Assembly: GCA_016712275.1 (NCBI GenBank)
Contig: JADJRI010000001.1
Span: forward strand, 62,001-126,000
Origin: Planctomycetota bacterium
Lineage (GTDB): Bacteria > Planctomycetota > Phycisphaerae > UBA1845 > UTPLA1
DNA: 64,000 nucleotides
Direction: 5' to 3'
Shown: positions 1 to 9,974 of the stretch, in pieces
Layout of the letters: each line of letters starts with the position of its first letter
Position numbering within the stretch: the first letter of the stretch is position 1
Program-made: the position numbers and the translations under genes
The notes under the pieces: generated by a model
Told to the model about the DNA's origin: nothing
Databases searched by the model: none
The model's input: the letters and a program-made list of their open reading frames with translations, nothing else

Positions 1-1
1 G

Positions 2-910
2 CACCGGCTGCTTAACGCGACAAACGTGATCTCGCATTTCTTCTACCTGCCCGTGATCATCGCGGCGCATTATTTCGGTCGCGGCCTGGCCTGCGCCATT
101 GCGCTTCTCAGCGTGTTGTGTGTCGGCGCGTTCATGTTCATCTCGCCGAAACACTACATGACGTCGATCGACACGCCGATGATGCTGCTCTTCACCACCA
201 TCGCCTGGGCCGCATTTTTCGGACTCAACGCCCTGCTCATGGGCACGCTATCGAATCAGCGGGCCAAGGCCATCTCGGAATTGAAGGAAGCCCACATCGG
301 CATCATCGAGATTCTCTCGAAGTATCTCAACGCCGCCGACCAGTACACCAAGTCGCATTCGATGCGCGTCGCCGAACTGGCCGAATCGATCGCCGAGGAG
401 ATGCATCTGCCGCAGACGACCATCGAGAACATTCGCGTCGGCGCACTCCTGCACGACATCGGCAAGGTTGAGATTTCCACCCGGCTCATCCAAAAGGCGG
501 CCGCGCTCGAAAGCGAGGAGCGCGCCGAAGTCGATACCCACACGGTGCGCGGGGCCGACCTTGTCGGTTCGCTCGGCACGATTCTCGAAGGGGCCGTGCC
601 GATCATTCGACACCATCACGACCACTGGGCCGAGGAATCGAAAAAGGAAGGCTCGCACGGCGATGCCATTCCCGTCGGCGCCCGCGTAGTGGCCGTCGCC
701 GATGCGTATGACGCCATCGTAACCGACCGCCCCTACCGCCGCGGCCGCACGCCGCAGGAAGCCCTCGCGATCATCCGCGAATCGGCCGGCAAGCAGTTCG
801 ACCCAGCGGTGGTCAAAGCCTTTGACCGCGTGATCTCACGTCGGTCAGACGAGCCGGAAGTGGCCCGCAACGTGACGCAGCCGATGTCGCTCGCGGGGAT
901 TGGGGCATAA
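2..910 (+). CDS. HD-GYP domain membrane protein, 5' end cut by window
   Basis: Probable cyclic-di-GMP phosphodiesterase-type signalling protein. The frame is open to the left edge, and the residues before the GTG at 26 read like protein, so the true start lies outside the window. Counting from that GTG, two hydrophobic segments (about 6-38 and 51-73) precede an HD domain. It has HSMR (111-114), the metal-binding HDIGK (143-147), and HHHDHW (196-201). The region where the GYP signature should follow is replaced by an E/K/S/G-rich stretch, while the downstream VADAYDA motif (224-230) is kept. Catalytic HD residues are therefore present but the family-defining GYP is not. Substrate specificity is uncertain. 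A hairpin terminator follows about 40 bases after the stop. Confidence 0.85.
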   Translation, partial: HRLLNATNVISHFFYLPVIIAAHYFGRGLACAIALLSVLCVGAFMFISPKHYMTSIDTPMMLLFTTIAWAAFFGLNALLMGTLSNQRAKAISELKEAHIGIIEILSKYLNAADQYTKSHSMRVAELAESIAEEMHLPQTTIENIRVGALLHDIGKVEISTRLIQKAAALESEERAEVDTHTVRGADLVGSLGTILEGAVPIIRHHHDHWAEESKKEGSHGDAIPVGARVVAVADAYDAIVTDRPYRRGRTPQEALAIIRESAGKQFDPAVVKAFDRVISRRSDEPEVARNVTQPMSLAGIGA

Positions 911-952
911 TCCCGGCGGGCTGTCGGGACATTACAATTCACTCTCACGAGA

Positions 953-980
953 GCCGGGTCGGAAGACCCGGCACTTTTTT
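953..980 (+). terminator. Rho-independent terminator after the HD-GYP gene
   Basis: Perfect 8-bp stem (gccgggtc / gacccggc) with a GGAA tetraloop, followed by acttttttg. It lies 43 bases after the HD-GYP stop codon. Confidence 0.85.
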
Positions 981-1048
981 GATTAATCGAAGCACACCTT
1001 TATTGTGGAATACTTGCTAACGGCGATTCCCGTATATGATTGCACCCC

Positions 1049-2161
1049 ATGCACAAGCGGCCTGCCGTTTTTGGATTGCGAAAATTCGTCCTCTGCACGA
1101 TTTCATTTCTGCCGATTCAAATGGCCGGTTGCGATACTTCCGCTGATCGACGCGACTTTCGTGGGTTTGCCTTGCCCTTCAATCTTTCGTCTGAGAGCTT
1201 GGCGACTTTTCCGGACCAAAGTGAACTTGACGAACCCCTCTTCGACGACATCCCCGGCGCCGCCGGCCATCACGCCGCCACCATCGCCGCCTTTCCCGAC
1301 GGCGAACTGATCGCCGCGTGGTACTCGTATCGCGGGCCGGAGGAATTGGACGGAGCGGCGATTTACACGTCGCGCCGCCGGCCGGATGCATCCGCATGGT
1401 CGCAACCCAGGCTTGAAATCGCCCGCGGCGACCCGGTGGGCAACCCGGTTCTCTTTGCCGAGGGGGAGGACCTTTTGCTCTTTTTCGCGGTCGCCCCCTT
1501 CGGCTGGAGCAGCGCCCACATCGAGATGCAGCGGTCATCAGACCGGGGCATGACATGGAGCAGCCCCATTCGCCTGCCCGGACCGATTGGATCGAACGTG
1601 CGGTTTCCACCCATTCGATTGCATGACGGCCGGCTACTGCTTCCTGCCTATGACGATCTATTTCACCGCACGATGTTTCTCACCTCAAACGATGGCGAAT
1701 CGTGGGAGCTGATGCCGATCGTATCGTCCGGCGAAAACGGAAAACCCATTCAGCCGAGCGTCGTCGAACTCGCGGGCGGCCGATTGCTTGCCGTCATGCG
1801 AAACACGGCGAAGGGTTGGCTCTGGGTGATGGCTTCGGATGACATGGCCCTGTCATGGTCGCCCCCGGCCGACAGCGGATTTCCGAACCCCGGCAGCGCC
1901 GCGGCGCTGCACCGTCTCGCCAGCGGTCACCTTGTTCTGGTTTACAACGACAGCCCGCGCGAACGCCGCCCGTTGACGGTGGCGCTGTCGACCGATGAGG
2001 GCAAGACCTGGCCCAATCGGATGATTCTGGCGGATGGGGATGAGACATACAGCTATCCGTCGATTACGCAATCGCCGGATGGAATGATTCACATCGTGTA
2101 TTCGCTGGCACGGCGAAGCATTCGGCATGTGGCGATCGATGCCGATTCGATTGGGCGGTAA
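1049..2161 (+). CDS. Sialidase-like BNR-repeat lipoprotein
   Basis: Predicted exported sialidase-superfamily beta-propeller protein. I chose the ATG at 1049 over an upstream in-frame TTG (1040) because it gives a short basic N-terminus, a hydrophobic stretch and a lipobox-like MAGC, so the mature protein is probably lipid-anchored. Four Asp-box motifs (S/T-x-D-x-G-x-x-W type) are visible: SSDRGMTW, TSNDGESW, ASDDMALSW and STDEGKTW. They are spaced along the protein as expected for a six-bladed propeller. The substrate (sialic acid or another glycoside) cannot be told from sequence, and the catalytic Arg triad was not verified. The gene stands alone and converges on queG across a palindrome. 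Confidence 0.8.
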   Translation: MHKRPAVFGLRKFVLCTISFLPIQMAGCDTSADRRDFRGFALPFNLSSESLATFPDQSELDEPLFDDIPGAAGHHAATIAAFPDGELIAAWYSYRGPEELDGAAIYTSRRRPDASAWSQPRLEIARGDPVGNPVLFAEGEDLLLFFAVAPFGWSSAHIEMQRSSDRGMTWSSPIRLPGPIGSNVRFPPIRLHDGRLLLPAYDDLFHRTMFLTSNDGESWELMPIVSSGENGKPIQPSVVELAGGRLLAVMRNTAKGWLWVMASDDMALSWSPPADSGFPNPGSAAALHRLASGHLVLVYNDSPRERRPLTVALSTDEGKTWPNRMILADGDETYSYPSITQSPDGMIHIVYSLARRSIRHVAIDADSIGR

Positions 2162-2194
2162 TTGTTACCCATGTAAACACGTCGATATTGGGAC

Positions 2195-2233
2195 GGAAGT
2201 GTGGCACCGGCTATTAGCCGGTGCCACACTTCC
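2195..2233. repeat. 39-bp near-perfect palindrome between convergent genes
   Basis: Two 19-base arms, exact reverse complements, separated by a single T. They begin ggaagtgtggcaccggcta. The palindrome lies between the sialidase-like gene (+) and queG (-) and could act as a bidirectional transcription barrier. The core GTGTGGCACCGGC resembles the palindromes at 11276, 33543 and 40744. Confidence 0.7.
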
Positions 2234-2272
2234 GACAGCACAGGTTGCCCAGCGGCTGTTTCGAATAACCGG

Positions 2273-3245
2273 TTACGATTTCTGCGGTCCGAGATTCGAA
2301 TGGGTCCGCGCGATCTCCGCATTCCGTCGCCACATGTCCAGTCGCGCTCGGTCCGTTGCTTTGCCTGACACCGCAGCTACGTAGTCCGCCTCATTCCATC
2401 CGGTCACATCTTCCAGCAACGGGTACGCCGCATCGGGCGCAGCTTCTTGCAAGACCGGAAGCCTGAATCGCGGCTCACTCGTGTCCCGCATGTCGGTTTG
2501 CGGGCAGACGTCCTGGCAGACGTCGCACCCGAAGACCCAATCGTCCATCTTCGCGGATAATGCTGGATTGATGGCACTGCGATGTTCGATGGTCAGATAG
2601 AAAATACACCGGCTCGCGTCCATCTGGTACGGCGCGATAAAGGCCTGCGTCGGACAGGCGTCGAGGCAGCGCGTACAAGTTCCACAATGGTCGAGCGACG
2701 GCGCATCCGGCGCAAGCTCCAAGTCCGTGATGATCTCGCCCAGAAAAAAATAGGACCCCAACTCTTCGTGCATCACCATCGTGTTCTTGCCGATCCAACC
2801 CACCCCAGCGGCCATCGCTAGCTCGCGCTCCAAAATCGCTGACGTATCGACGCACACCTGAAATTGCCCGCCCACGTCGTTTTGTAATGCCGCGGCCAGC
2901 GCCTCCAGCCTCTCCCGCAGGACAACGTGATAATCCTCACCCCACGCATACATTGCCACACGGCCGCGGGGCATATCATCGGGTTTAGCAGGCGCCGGTT
3001 GCCTGTAGTTGAGAGCGACCACTATCACACTCTTCGCCCAAGGCAGCCACGCCCGCACATCGACGCGAGAGGCCGTATGCCGATGCAAATATCCCATCGT
3101 GCCGGCATATCCCCGAGCCAGCCAGTCGCGCAGATACGCCTCGCGGGGCATCGGATCGGCCGATGCGATTCCCGCACCGGTCGAATCCGGCACTGTTTGC
3201 AAGAGCCTTGATTCGTTCACTCAACTCGGTCGATCTCGCGTTCAT
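2273..3245 (-). CDS. queG: Epoxyqueuosine reductase (frameshifted in assembly)
   Basis: Cobalamin- and Fe-S-dependent reductase that performs the last step of queuosine synthesis on tRNA. The visible family marks are CVDTSAILERELA (region of the catalytic Asp) and two ferredoxin-like clusters, CGTCTRCLDACP and CDVCQDVCP. The N-terminus is in another frame: an ATG at 3245 gives MNARSTELSERIK...AGFDRCG, and the main frame resumes at IASADPMPREAYL. The two join if one base is removed from the CCC run at 3171-3173 (GGG on the coding strand). I therefore extend the gene to 3245. Read without this correction, the longest frame runs 2273-3220 with an aberrant N-terminus. Confidence 0.9.
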
Positions 3246-3330
3246 TGCACCGGTTTGACAGAGCAGCCGCAGCATCCTAAATTGCATCCCGATCTTATCT
3301 TACGAAAAGCGAAGCGACCAAGGAATCCTC

Positions 3331-3783
3331 ATGATTTTCAACTATGACTGGTGGTTTCACGGGACCTATCAAGATCGCCTGAATGAAGCCAAACGGCGGT
3401 GCTCTGCAGCCCATTTTCCGGAAATGACGCCGGAAAAAGCCGACAAAGACGCCAAATACAAGAAATTCAACAAAGAACTGGAAGCACGGACCATTATGTA
3501 CCTCCGTGACGCCTTCTCCTACGAAATCAAGGGCATCATTCCGGTCCCCACCACGGTCGCCATGACCTTTGAGTGCATGGCGGCGGACGATGCCTACAAA
3601 GTCGGCTGTTTTGTCGTGACCGTGCCGTTTGAGGACATTGTTCGGGTCGAGGTGTTCGCGGTTCACCCCAACGAGAAGCCGGAAGACATGCCTTCGATCA
3701 AGGGCTTCTCGAGCTCGTCATCACAGCCGGGTCAACCGAAACGGCCGGACGAGCGCCCCGGACGCGCCGAGGGAACGGACTGA
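3331..3783 (+). CDS. Hypothetical protein, 150 aa
   Basis: I do not recognise the family. The protein is soluble, with no signal peptide or membrane segment. It begins MIFNYDWWFHGTYQDRLNEA, has a charged helical region to about residue 55 and a mixed alpha/beta core, and ends in a low-complexity Ser/Pro/Arg tail (about 126-150) that is probably disordered. Codon use resembles its neighbours. It lies upstream of sppA but about 215 bases apart, so co-transcription is unclear. Confidence 0.6.
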   Translation: MIFNYDWWFHGTYQDRLNEAKRRCSAAHFPEMTPEKADKDAKYKKFNKELEARTIMYLRDAFSYEIKGIIPVPTTVAMTFECMAADDAYKVGCFVVTVPFEDIVRVEVFAVHPNEKPEDMPSIKGFSSSSSQPGQPKRPDERPGRAEGTD

Positions 3784-3999
3784 ATTCATTTCAATCGTGG
3801 GCCGTGAGAATGGGCCGACGGGTGCGTTAAATCCTACCGTGGACAGCACTCCGAATACGGACCGCAACGTCACGAACTGACCCAGTTAGTCGAGCAAAAT
3901 AATTTCAATGGCGGCCCCAAGTCTCTACCGGAGGAATCACGTTCTTGCGTGCCGGGAGGCGATTCAAGGGGTTGCCGGGTAGGAAAGTGGAGAACAAAG

Positions 4000-5847
4000 A
4001 TGAAGAAAATGAGAATTCGAAATGTCGCATTGATCGCCGCAGCCGCAACGAGCCTTCTGCTCGGATCGACGGCTCGGGCATCGGATGGTGACATTGTCGC
4101 CATGTTCAAGCTCAGCGGACCCCTGCCGGAGCAACCGAGCACCAACAGTCTTGCCGCCCTGCTCGGCGACCATGCTCCACCGACCATGTTCGACATTATG
4201 GAGAAGCTTAAGAAAGCGCGAACGGACGATTCGGTCAAGGCTGTCATTTTTCAAATCGATGATGCCGCCCTGGGCATGGCCCAGATTCAAGAACTTCGCG
4301 GCCAGTTCGAAGCGCTTCAGGCAGCCGACAAGGATGTGTGGGTATTTTCCGAAGGGCTCACCAATGGTTCGCTGCTGCTTGCCTCGGCGGCCAACCATGT
4401 CGTCCTTGTGCCGGCCGGCGAAGTTGTAATCCATGGAATCTACGCCGAGTCGCTTTACTTCAAAAACATGCTGACCAAACTCGGTGTCGAGGCTGATATT
4501 CTGCATTGCGGCGACTACAAGTCGGCCGGAGAGATTTTCTCGCGCAGCGGCCCGAGCAAGGAAGCCGAAGCGCAGACCAACAAGCTGATCGACTCTATGT
4601 TTGAGAACTGGATCAAGGATGTTGCCAAGAGTCGCAAAATCAGCCCGGAGGCCGTGCGGGCGCTGGTTGATAAAGCGATTCTGAGTTCCGCGGAAGCGCT
4701 CGAAGCAAAACTCGTGGACAAACTGATGTACCGCGAAGATTTTGTTGAATCGATCAAGACTCGATATGACGACGCCAAAGTCGTTTCGAATTATGGCGGA
4801 CAGAAGGGACTCGATGTCGATCTCGAAAACCCATTTGCGATTTTCAAACTCTTCGGCGATTTGATGAAGGCGCCGTCGGCGTCGGGCGACCCCGCAATCG
4901 CCGTTGTCTATGTCGAAAACTCGATCACCAGCGGCAAGACCGAGGAAGGCATGTTCGGCGGCACGTCGAACGCCGGCTCAGACACAGTCAGAAAAGCCAT
5001 TGCCGAAGCCGCGGCCGATGATTCGGTCAAAGCGCTGGTTCTTCGGGTGGATTCGCCCGGCGGATCAGCCCTTGCCAGCGACATCATGTGCGAGGCAGCC
5101 GAGCGGTTTAAGAAGTCCGGCCGACCGTTTGTTGTCTCGATGGGCAATGTCGCGGCCAGCGGCGGTTATTACGTTTCAGCCCTGGCCGATAAGATTTATG
5201 CCGATCCCAGCACAATCACCGGTTCGATCGGCGTGGTCGGCGGCAAGATGGTAACCAAGGGCTTTTGGGATTGGGCGGGCGTGACCGGCCATGAATACAA
5301 GCGCGGCCAGAATAGCGACATCATGAACACCAACCGCACCTGGGACGATGACCAGCGCAAAGTCATGATGGACATGATGAACCGCATCTACGGCGACTTT
5401 AAGAACCGCGTGCTTCAGGGGCGCAAAGATCGCATTAAGGGCGACCTTGAAAGTCTGGCGGGCGGCCGGGTTTACACCGGCGCTCAGGCGCTCGAAATCG
5501 GGCTTGTGGACGAATTGGGCGGCATGTCGGAGGCGGTCAAGTTCGCTGCCGGTGAAGCGGAGATTAGCAAGTATGATCTTCGGGTATTCCCACGTCCGAA
5601 ATCGATGGCCGATGTTTTTGGCGAAATGTTTGGAGGGAAAGCAAAGGAAGACGATTTCGTTTATCACAATAACCGCGGCGGTCAGGGGCTTGCGAAGCTT
5701 CCCACCATTGCGGCAACACTCGATGCTGTTCGGGCGGTTGACCCGCAAAAGGCCGCGATCATGCAGAATTTCCTGATGCAAGTGGAACTTCTGTCGAACG
5801 AAGGCGTTCTACTGGTAGGACCGCACAGCACATTGCTGGTTCGTTAA
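4000..5847 (+). CDS. sppA: Signal peptide peptidase SppA, long two-domain form
   Basis: Membrane-associated or periplasmic serine peptidase that degrades cleaved signal peptides. The ATG at 4000 is preferred over an upstream in-frame ATG at 3949 because it starts directly with a basic signal peptide ending ...STARA before SDGD. The protein has 615 aa and two S49 domains, as in E. coli SppA. The general-base Lys is K174 (GDYKSAGEIFSR) in the N-terminal domain, and the nucleophile is S387 (NVAASGGYYVSALADKI) in the C-terminal domain. Both members of the Ser/Lys dyad are present. No split or truncation is seen. A hairpin with a T-tract follows the stop. Confidence 0.9.
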   Translation: MKKMRIRNVALIAAAATSLLLGSTARASDGDIVAMFKLSGPLPEQPSTNSLAALLGDHAPPTMFDIMEKLKKARTDDSVKAVIFQIDDAALGMAQIQELRGQFEALQAADKDVWVFSEGLTNGSLLLASAANHVVLVPAGEVVIHGIYAESLYFKNMLTKLGVEADILHCGDYKSAGEIFSRSGPSKEAEAQTNKLIDSMFENWIKDVAKSRKISPEAVRALVDKAILSSAEALEAKLVDKLMYREDFVESIKTRYDDAKVVSNYGGQKGLDVDLENPFAIFKLFGDLMKAPSASGDPAIAVVYVENSITSGKTEEGMFGGTSNAGSDTVRKAIAEAAADDSVKALVLRVDSPGGSALASDIMCEAAERFKKSGRPFVVSMGNVAASGGYYVSALADKIYADPSTITGSIGVVGGKMVTKGFWDWAGVTGHEYKRGQNSDIMNTNRTWDDDQRKVMMDMMNRIYGDFKNRVLQGRKDRIKGDLESLAGGRVYTGAQALEIGLVDELGGMSEAVKFAAGEAEISKYDLRVFPRPKSMADVFGEMFGGKAKEDDFVYHNNRGGQGLAKLPTIAATLDAVRAVDPQKAAIMQNFLMQVELLSNEGVLLVGPHSTLLVR

Positions 5848-5911
5848 CAGAGAATTTTGCGGTTTGTGCCCAAGACGCCCAAACCGCTTACACAAACCCC
5901 ACTCCACCCTC

Positions 5912-5962
5912 TGGCCCGGTTGCCCAGGCTCATGCTTTGGCAATCGGGCCACCCTCATTTTT
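5912..5962 (+). terminator. Hairpin with T-tract after sppA
   Basis: Stem tggcccggttgcc (5912-5924) pairs with ggcaatcgggcca (5939-5951) with one mismatch, around an apical loop. It is followed by a TTTTT run at about 5958. It is a plausible terminator for sppA. It might also be a dispersed intergenic palindrome. Confidence 0.55.
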
Positions 5963-6073
5963 CGGTCACTGACACTGTTGGTGAAACCATCGTGACGCGA
6001 TCACCGGCGAGCCAAGCGCGGTTTCATTCAAACTTCTCGCGTGGCCAAGGCGCGCAACACGGCCCACGGTACC

Positions 6074-6572
6074 ATGAGCCGCATGGAATTCGACCCCAAC
6101 GTGCTTCCCGTTCCGGACCTCGGACTGTGCTGCATGCAATGCGGTTATGCGCTCAGGGGCCTGCCATCGCATCGTTGCCCTGAATGCGGACGAGAGTTCA
6201 CGCTGAACGAGTACATTCCGCGTGGAGATTTTCCGGTTGTGATTCGTCACGGGCGCGGAAGTTGTGCTTGATTCCACAAAAGCGGAAATTATGCGGCGCG
6301 CGGGAATTCTCCATATGGTCCACCAAATTCCCGCCGAGGCCATCTTCGGCATCGGGTCGACCCATGCCCGCGACGGCAAGCTCGCGGTGGAGCGCGGCCG
6401 TTATTTCGAAGCGATTCACCTGCTCAATCAATTTGAGCAAACGGGTGAAATGCCGCCGGAGCGCTCACCGTCCGGCGACGATTGGACATGTGCGAGTTGC
6501 GGCGAGGAGAATCCCGCCACATTCGATGTGTGCTGGAGTTGTTCGGCGGAGCACAATTCTCCGCGCGATTGA
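6074..6572 (+). CDS. Double zinc-ribbon protein (frameshifted in assembly)
   Basis: Small protein with an N-terminal zinc ribbon (CCMQCGYALRGLPSHRCPECG) of a type common in planctomycetes. A middle segment resembles the DUF2007 signal-transducing fold (EVVLDSTKAEIMRRAGI). A second, C-terminal zinc ribbon follows (CASCGEENPATFDVCWSC). The first half stops at 6271 in one frame and the second half begins upstream of 6264 in another. They join as ...VIRHGAEVVLDS... if one G is dropped from the GGG at 6251-6253. The start is taken at the ATG 6074; 6083 is an alternative. The specific function is unknown. A regulatory or assembly role is only inference. Confidence 0.65.
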
Positions 6573-6743
6573 GCGACTGTTGCGAAATCAACTCGCGCCC
6601 CAGACTGAGTATGAAACCACCATTTTTGACTTTGTGACGACAATGCGCATGGGTTGCGCAAACGCGGCTTCGAGGGTTGGCGTTGTCGCGGCCGGCAAGA
6701 TATCCGGAATGCTCAATCCATTTTTGCCACTATACTTCAAGTA

Positions 6744-9010
6744 ATGCTAACGCCCGATTCACCACATCGCCGAAGCCGGTTCATCGAGCGTGCAGAAGCG
6801 GCGACGGCGATCCTGTTTCTTGTATCCGCCTTCGCGCTCACCGGGTGCCGTAATAACCGAACGCAGGATGTTCCATTGAAAGGTGCCGAAATCATGACAC
6901 CCACCACCACAGCTTCAACGCACAAACACACGAACGAACTCATTCACGCAACGAGTCCCTACCTGCTGCAGCACGCCCACAATCCCGTCGACTGGTATGA
7001 ATGGGGACCCGAGGCGATGAAGCGTGCGCGCGATGAGGACAAACCCATCTTTCTTTCCATCGGCTACTCCGCCTGCCATTGGTGCCACGTCATGGAGCGC
7101 GAGAGCTTTGAAAACGAAGACATCGCCGCCGTCATGAATGAGCACTTCATCTGCATCAAAGTCGACCGTGAAGAGCGCCCAGATCTCGACGACATCTACA
7201 TGATGGCCACACAGGCTCTCACCCGCTCCGGCGGCTGGCCCATGTCGGTCTGGCTCACGCCCGATCAACGGCCATTTTTTGCCGGCACCTATTTCCCGCC
7301 CGAAAGCCGATATGGACGGCCGGGGTTCAAGGATGTGCTTCTGTATCTGGCCAAGGTCTGGAAAGACGAGCGCGACAAGGCACTGCAACAGGCCGATTCG
7401 CTCACCGATGCGGTGAAATCGCTGACCGTCATTGAAGGCGGCGAGCACCTTCCCCCGCCGGAAATTGTCTCGACGACGGCCGACATGTTTGCCCGCGCGT
7501 TCGATACGGTCAAAGGAGGCATTAGCGGCGGCGGCACCAACAAGTTCCCGCCCTCCATGTCGATGGATCTCATGCTTCGCGCCTATCACGCGTCCGTTGA
7601 AACGGGCGCGCCGAAGGCGGGTCTCCTGGAGTTGGTCGAATTAACGCTCGACAAAATGGCCCATGGCGGCATTTACGACCAACTCGGCGGCGGTATCTGC
7701 CGATACTCGACCGATGTCGATTGGCTCGTCCCCCACTTTGAAAAAATGCTCTACGACCAGGCGCTGGTTTCAGACATTTATCAGAAGACCTATCAACTCA
7801 CCAAGAAGCCCCTTTACGCCCGGATTGCCCGCGAAATCTACGATTACGTCATTTCGGATCTGCAAAGCCCCGAAGGCGGCTTCTACTCCACGCGCGATGC
7901 CGACAGCGAAGGCGTCGAGGGAAAATTCTACGTCTGGTCTCACGACGAAGCCATGTCGGCGCTGGGCGAAAAAGATGGCGCGTTGTTCTGTGACTATTAC
8001 GATGTTTCGCCGGAGGGAAACTGGGAACATCAGAATATTCTGAATGTACCCCGCACGATCCAAGCAGTCGCGGGCCAGCACCAAATCGATTCTTCACAAC
8101 TTGAGGCCCGACTGGCCATTGCACGGAAGAAGCTTCTTGCCCTGCGCGAAAAGCGTGTTCATCCTCACCTCGACGACAAAATCCTGTCATCCTGGAACGG
8201 CCTCATGATCGCCAGCATGGCCAAAGGCGCGCGCATCTTTGAAGAGCCTCGCTATCGCGACGCCGCGATCCGGGCCGCGGATTTTGTGCTGAAGGACATG
8301 CGCGATGATCGGGGCCGCCTGCTGCGCACCTATCGTCTGGGCAAAAAGCACACAACCGGGTATCTCGATGACTATGCCTTCATGATTGAAGCCTGCCTGA
8401 ATCTCTACGAAACCACCTTCGACATACGCTGGCTGAAGGAGGCCGATCGGCTCAATCAGCATCTCATGGATCATTATCGCGATGCGAAGGAGGGCGGCTT
8501 TTTCTTTAATGCCGACGATGCCGAGACCGTACTGGTCCGGGCCAACAGCGCCACCGACAATGCGATTCCGTCGGGAAGCTCGGTTCCATTCATGACTCTG
8601 CAACGTCTGGCCGTCCTGCTTGATCGTAACGATTTGGCCGGCGAGGCCGAAAAATGCTGCGCGTCTTCAGTCGCAAGCTGGCCGAATCGCCTTTCAGCTC
8701 CGAACGAATGCTCAGCGGCGTCGATTTTTTTCATCGACGGCCGAAAGAGGTCGCGATTGTCGCACGTTCCACAGACCCAGCCGGCCTTGCCCGATTGGCC
8801 GATGCAGTCTGGCGCACGTACATCCCCAATCTGGTTGTGGCAGCGACGTTTGAAGATGATGCCGACATCGCGGAATCGTCGAAACGCATTCCGCTTCTCT
8901 CCGAAAAAAAGACCATCGACGGCAAGGCGGCCGCGTATGTCTGCAAGAATTTTGCATGCAAGGCGCCGGTCACCAGTGAGGCCGACCTCATTGAGCAGAT
9001 TATGAAATAA
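6744..9010 (+). CDS. DUF255 / YyaL-type thioredoxin-fold lipoprotein (frameshifted)
   Basis: Member of the thioredoxin-domain DUF255 family (SPATA20/YyaL). The N-terminal thioredoxin-like domain is followed by an (alpha/alpha)6 barrel resembling glycan epimerases. From the ATG at 6744 there is a lipoprotein signal with ALTGC (C35). The CxxC motif SACHWCHVME (C111/C114) follows the typical NPVDWYEWGPEA. The barrel carries GGIYDQLGGGICRYS and PHFEKMLYDQA. The C-terminal about 115 aa are in the next frame and fit directly after ...AGEAEK as MLRVFSRKLAE if one A is restored to the A5 run at 8650-8654. The biochemical role is unsettled in the family. A start at the internal Met51 would give a cytoplasmic form. 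Confidence 0.85.
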
Positions 9011-9146
9011 TCAACAAGCGTGTTGCAATTTGATTAGGGCCTAATTGTCCACCGTGCGCCGATTCGCCCCGATCCTGGCAAGGCATGGTTGCGTGGAAAC
9101 TCGAAAACGCAAATACTGTCACCCGAATGAATGGAGGTTTTGCATC

Positions 9147-9746
9147 ATGTCACACTTAAATTCAATCACCATCGGCCTTGCCCAACATAAGAAGTTCATC
9201 ATCTGCCTGACCCTTTCGGCGGTGACACTGGTCGCGGTCCATGCGGATGATCCGCCCGCCAAGTCGGGCGACACAACGACCCAACCGGCATCCAAATCAA
9301 ATGACCCGGAGCCGGTACGCGAACCCTCGGCCAAGGAGATTCTTCGTGAATTGCAGGAGGCTTCACGAAAGGATGCCAAAGCCGTCGTTCGACCCGGAAT
9401 CGAGGGTGTGCGGCCAAAGCAGATCGAGCAGCCGATCGGCAATCCCATCGAGCCGGTCCAAGGCAAACTCCTTCCCGATGGATCCCGTCTTGTTGATCGC
9501 CCCGGTCGGCTTGCAAAGGAAGGCGATGGTTTTGTTTTTTCATTCGAGAGCCGCGGTCAGGGCGCTCCCGACCGGCCTATTCGCCTGCTGCCCAACCGGT
9601 TGCTGGAAGACATGGAGATGTATTCCGAAAACGCCACCAAGTCGATCGTTTTCATCATCAGCGGCGAAATCACCGAATATCGTGGTGTGAATTACCTTTT
9701 GTTGCAGAAGCTTCTTGTTCGACCGGACACCGGCAACTTGAAGTGA
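9147..9746 (+). CDS. Secreted hypothetical protein, 199 aa
   Basis: No known family recognised. The start at 9147 is supported by a GGAGG-type ribosome-binding site (about 9133-9137) and gives a signal peptide (hydrophobic IICLTLSAVTLVAVHA) before a Pro/Thr/Ser-rich linker. The C-terminal third contains a compact conserved-looking block, FIISGEITEYRGVNYLLLQK, typical of a small beta-rich domain. It is probably periplasmic or outer-membrane associated. It lies between the DUF255 gene and glutamate dehydrogenase with gaps on both sides and is likely transcribed alone. Confidence 0.65.
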   Translation: MSHLNSITIGLAQHKKFIICLTLSAVTLVAVHADDPPAKSGDTTTQPASKSNDPEPVREPSAKEILRELQEASRKDAKAVVRPGIEGVRPKQIEQPIGNPIEPVQGKLLPDGSRLVDRPGRLAKEGDGFVFSFESRGQGAPDRPIRLLPNRLLEDMEMYSENATKSIVFIISGEITEYRGVNYLLLQKLLVRPDTGNLK

Positions 9747-9974
9747 TTTCGTGGCTCCTTGCGCTGGTTGTGCGTACATTTCCGCAGCGTTAAAATCCGC
9801 ATCCAATCCGATGTGTCCGCTGAAACGCGGCAATGGCCGTACTTTCAAGAATCCATGGCATTCGGGTTGCAACCAGCTTGGTAGCCAATGGATTTCGCTG
9901 TGAACATTCCACACAACATGCAGATCGAAAAATGAGTCACTGAACCGTCGTGTTCGGAAAAAGGAGCGAAGCTC

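Noticed and set aside
3171..3173. Programmed ribosomal frameshifting as a general explanation of the breaks
   Set aside because: The sites differ in shift direction and lack a common slippery heptamer or downstream structure. Housekeeping genes such as murA and asnS-family neighbours would not be expected to use it.
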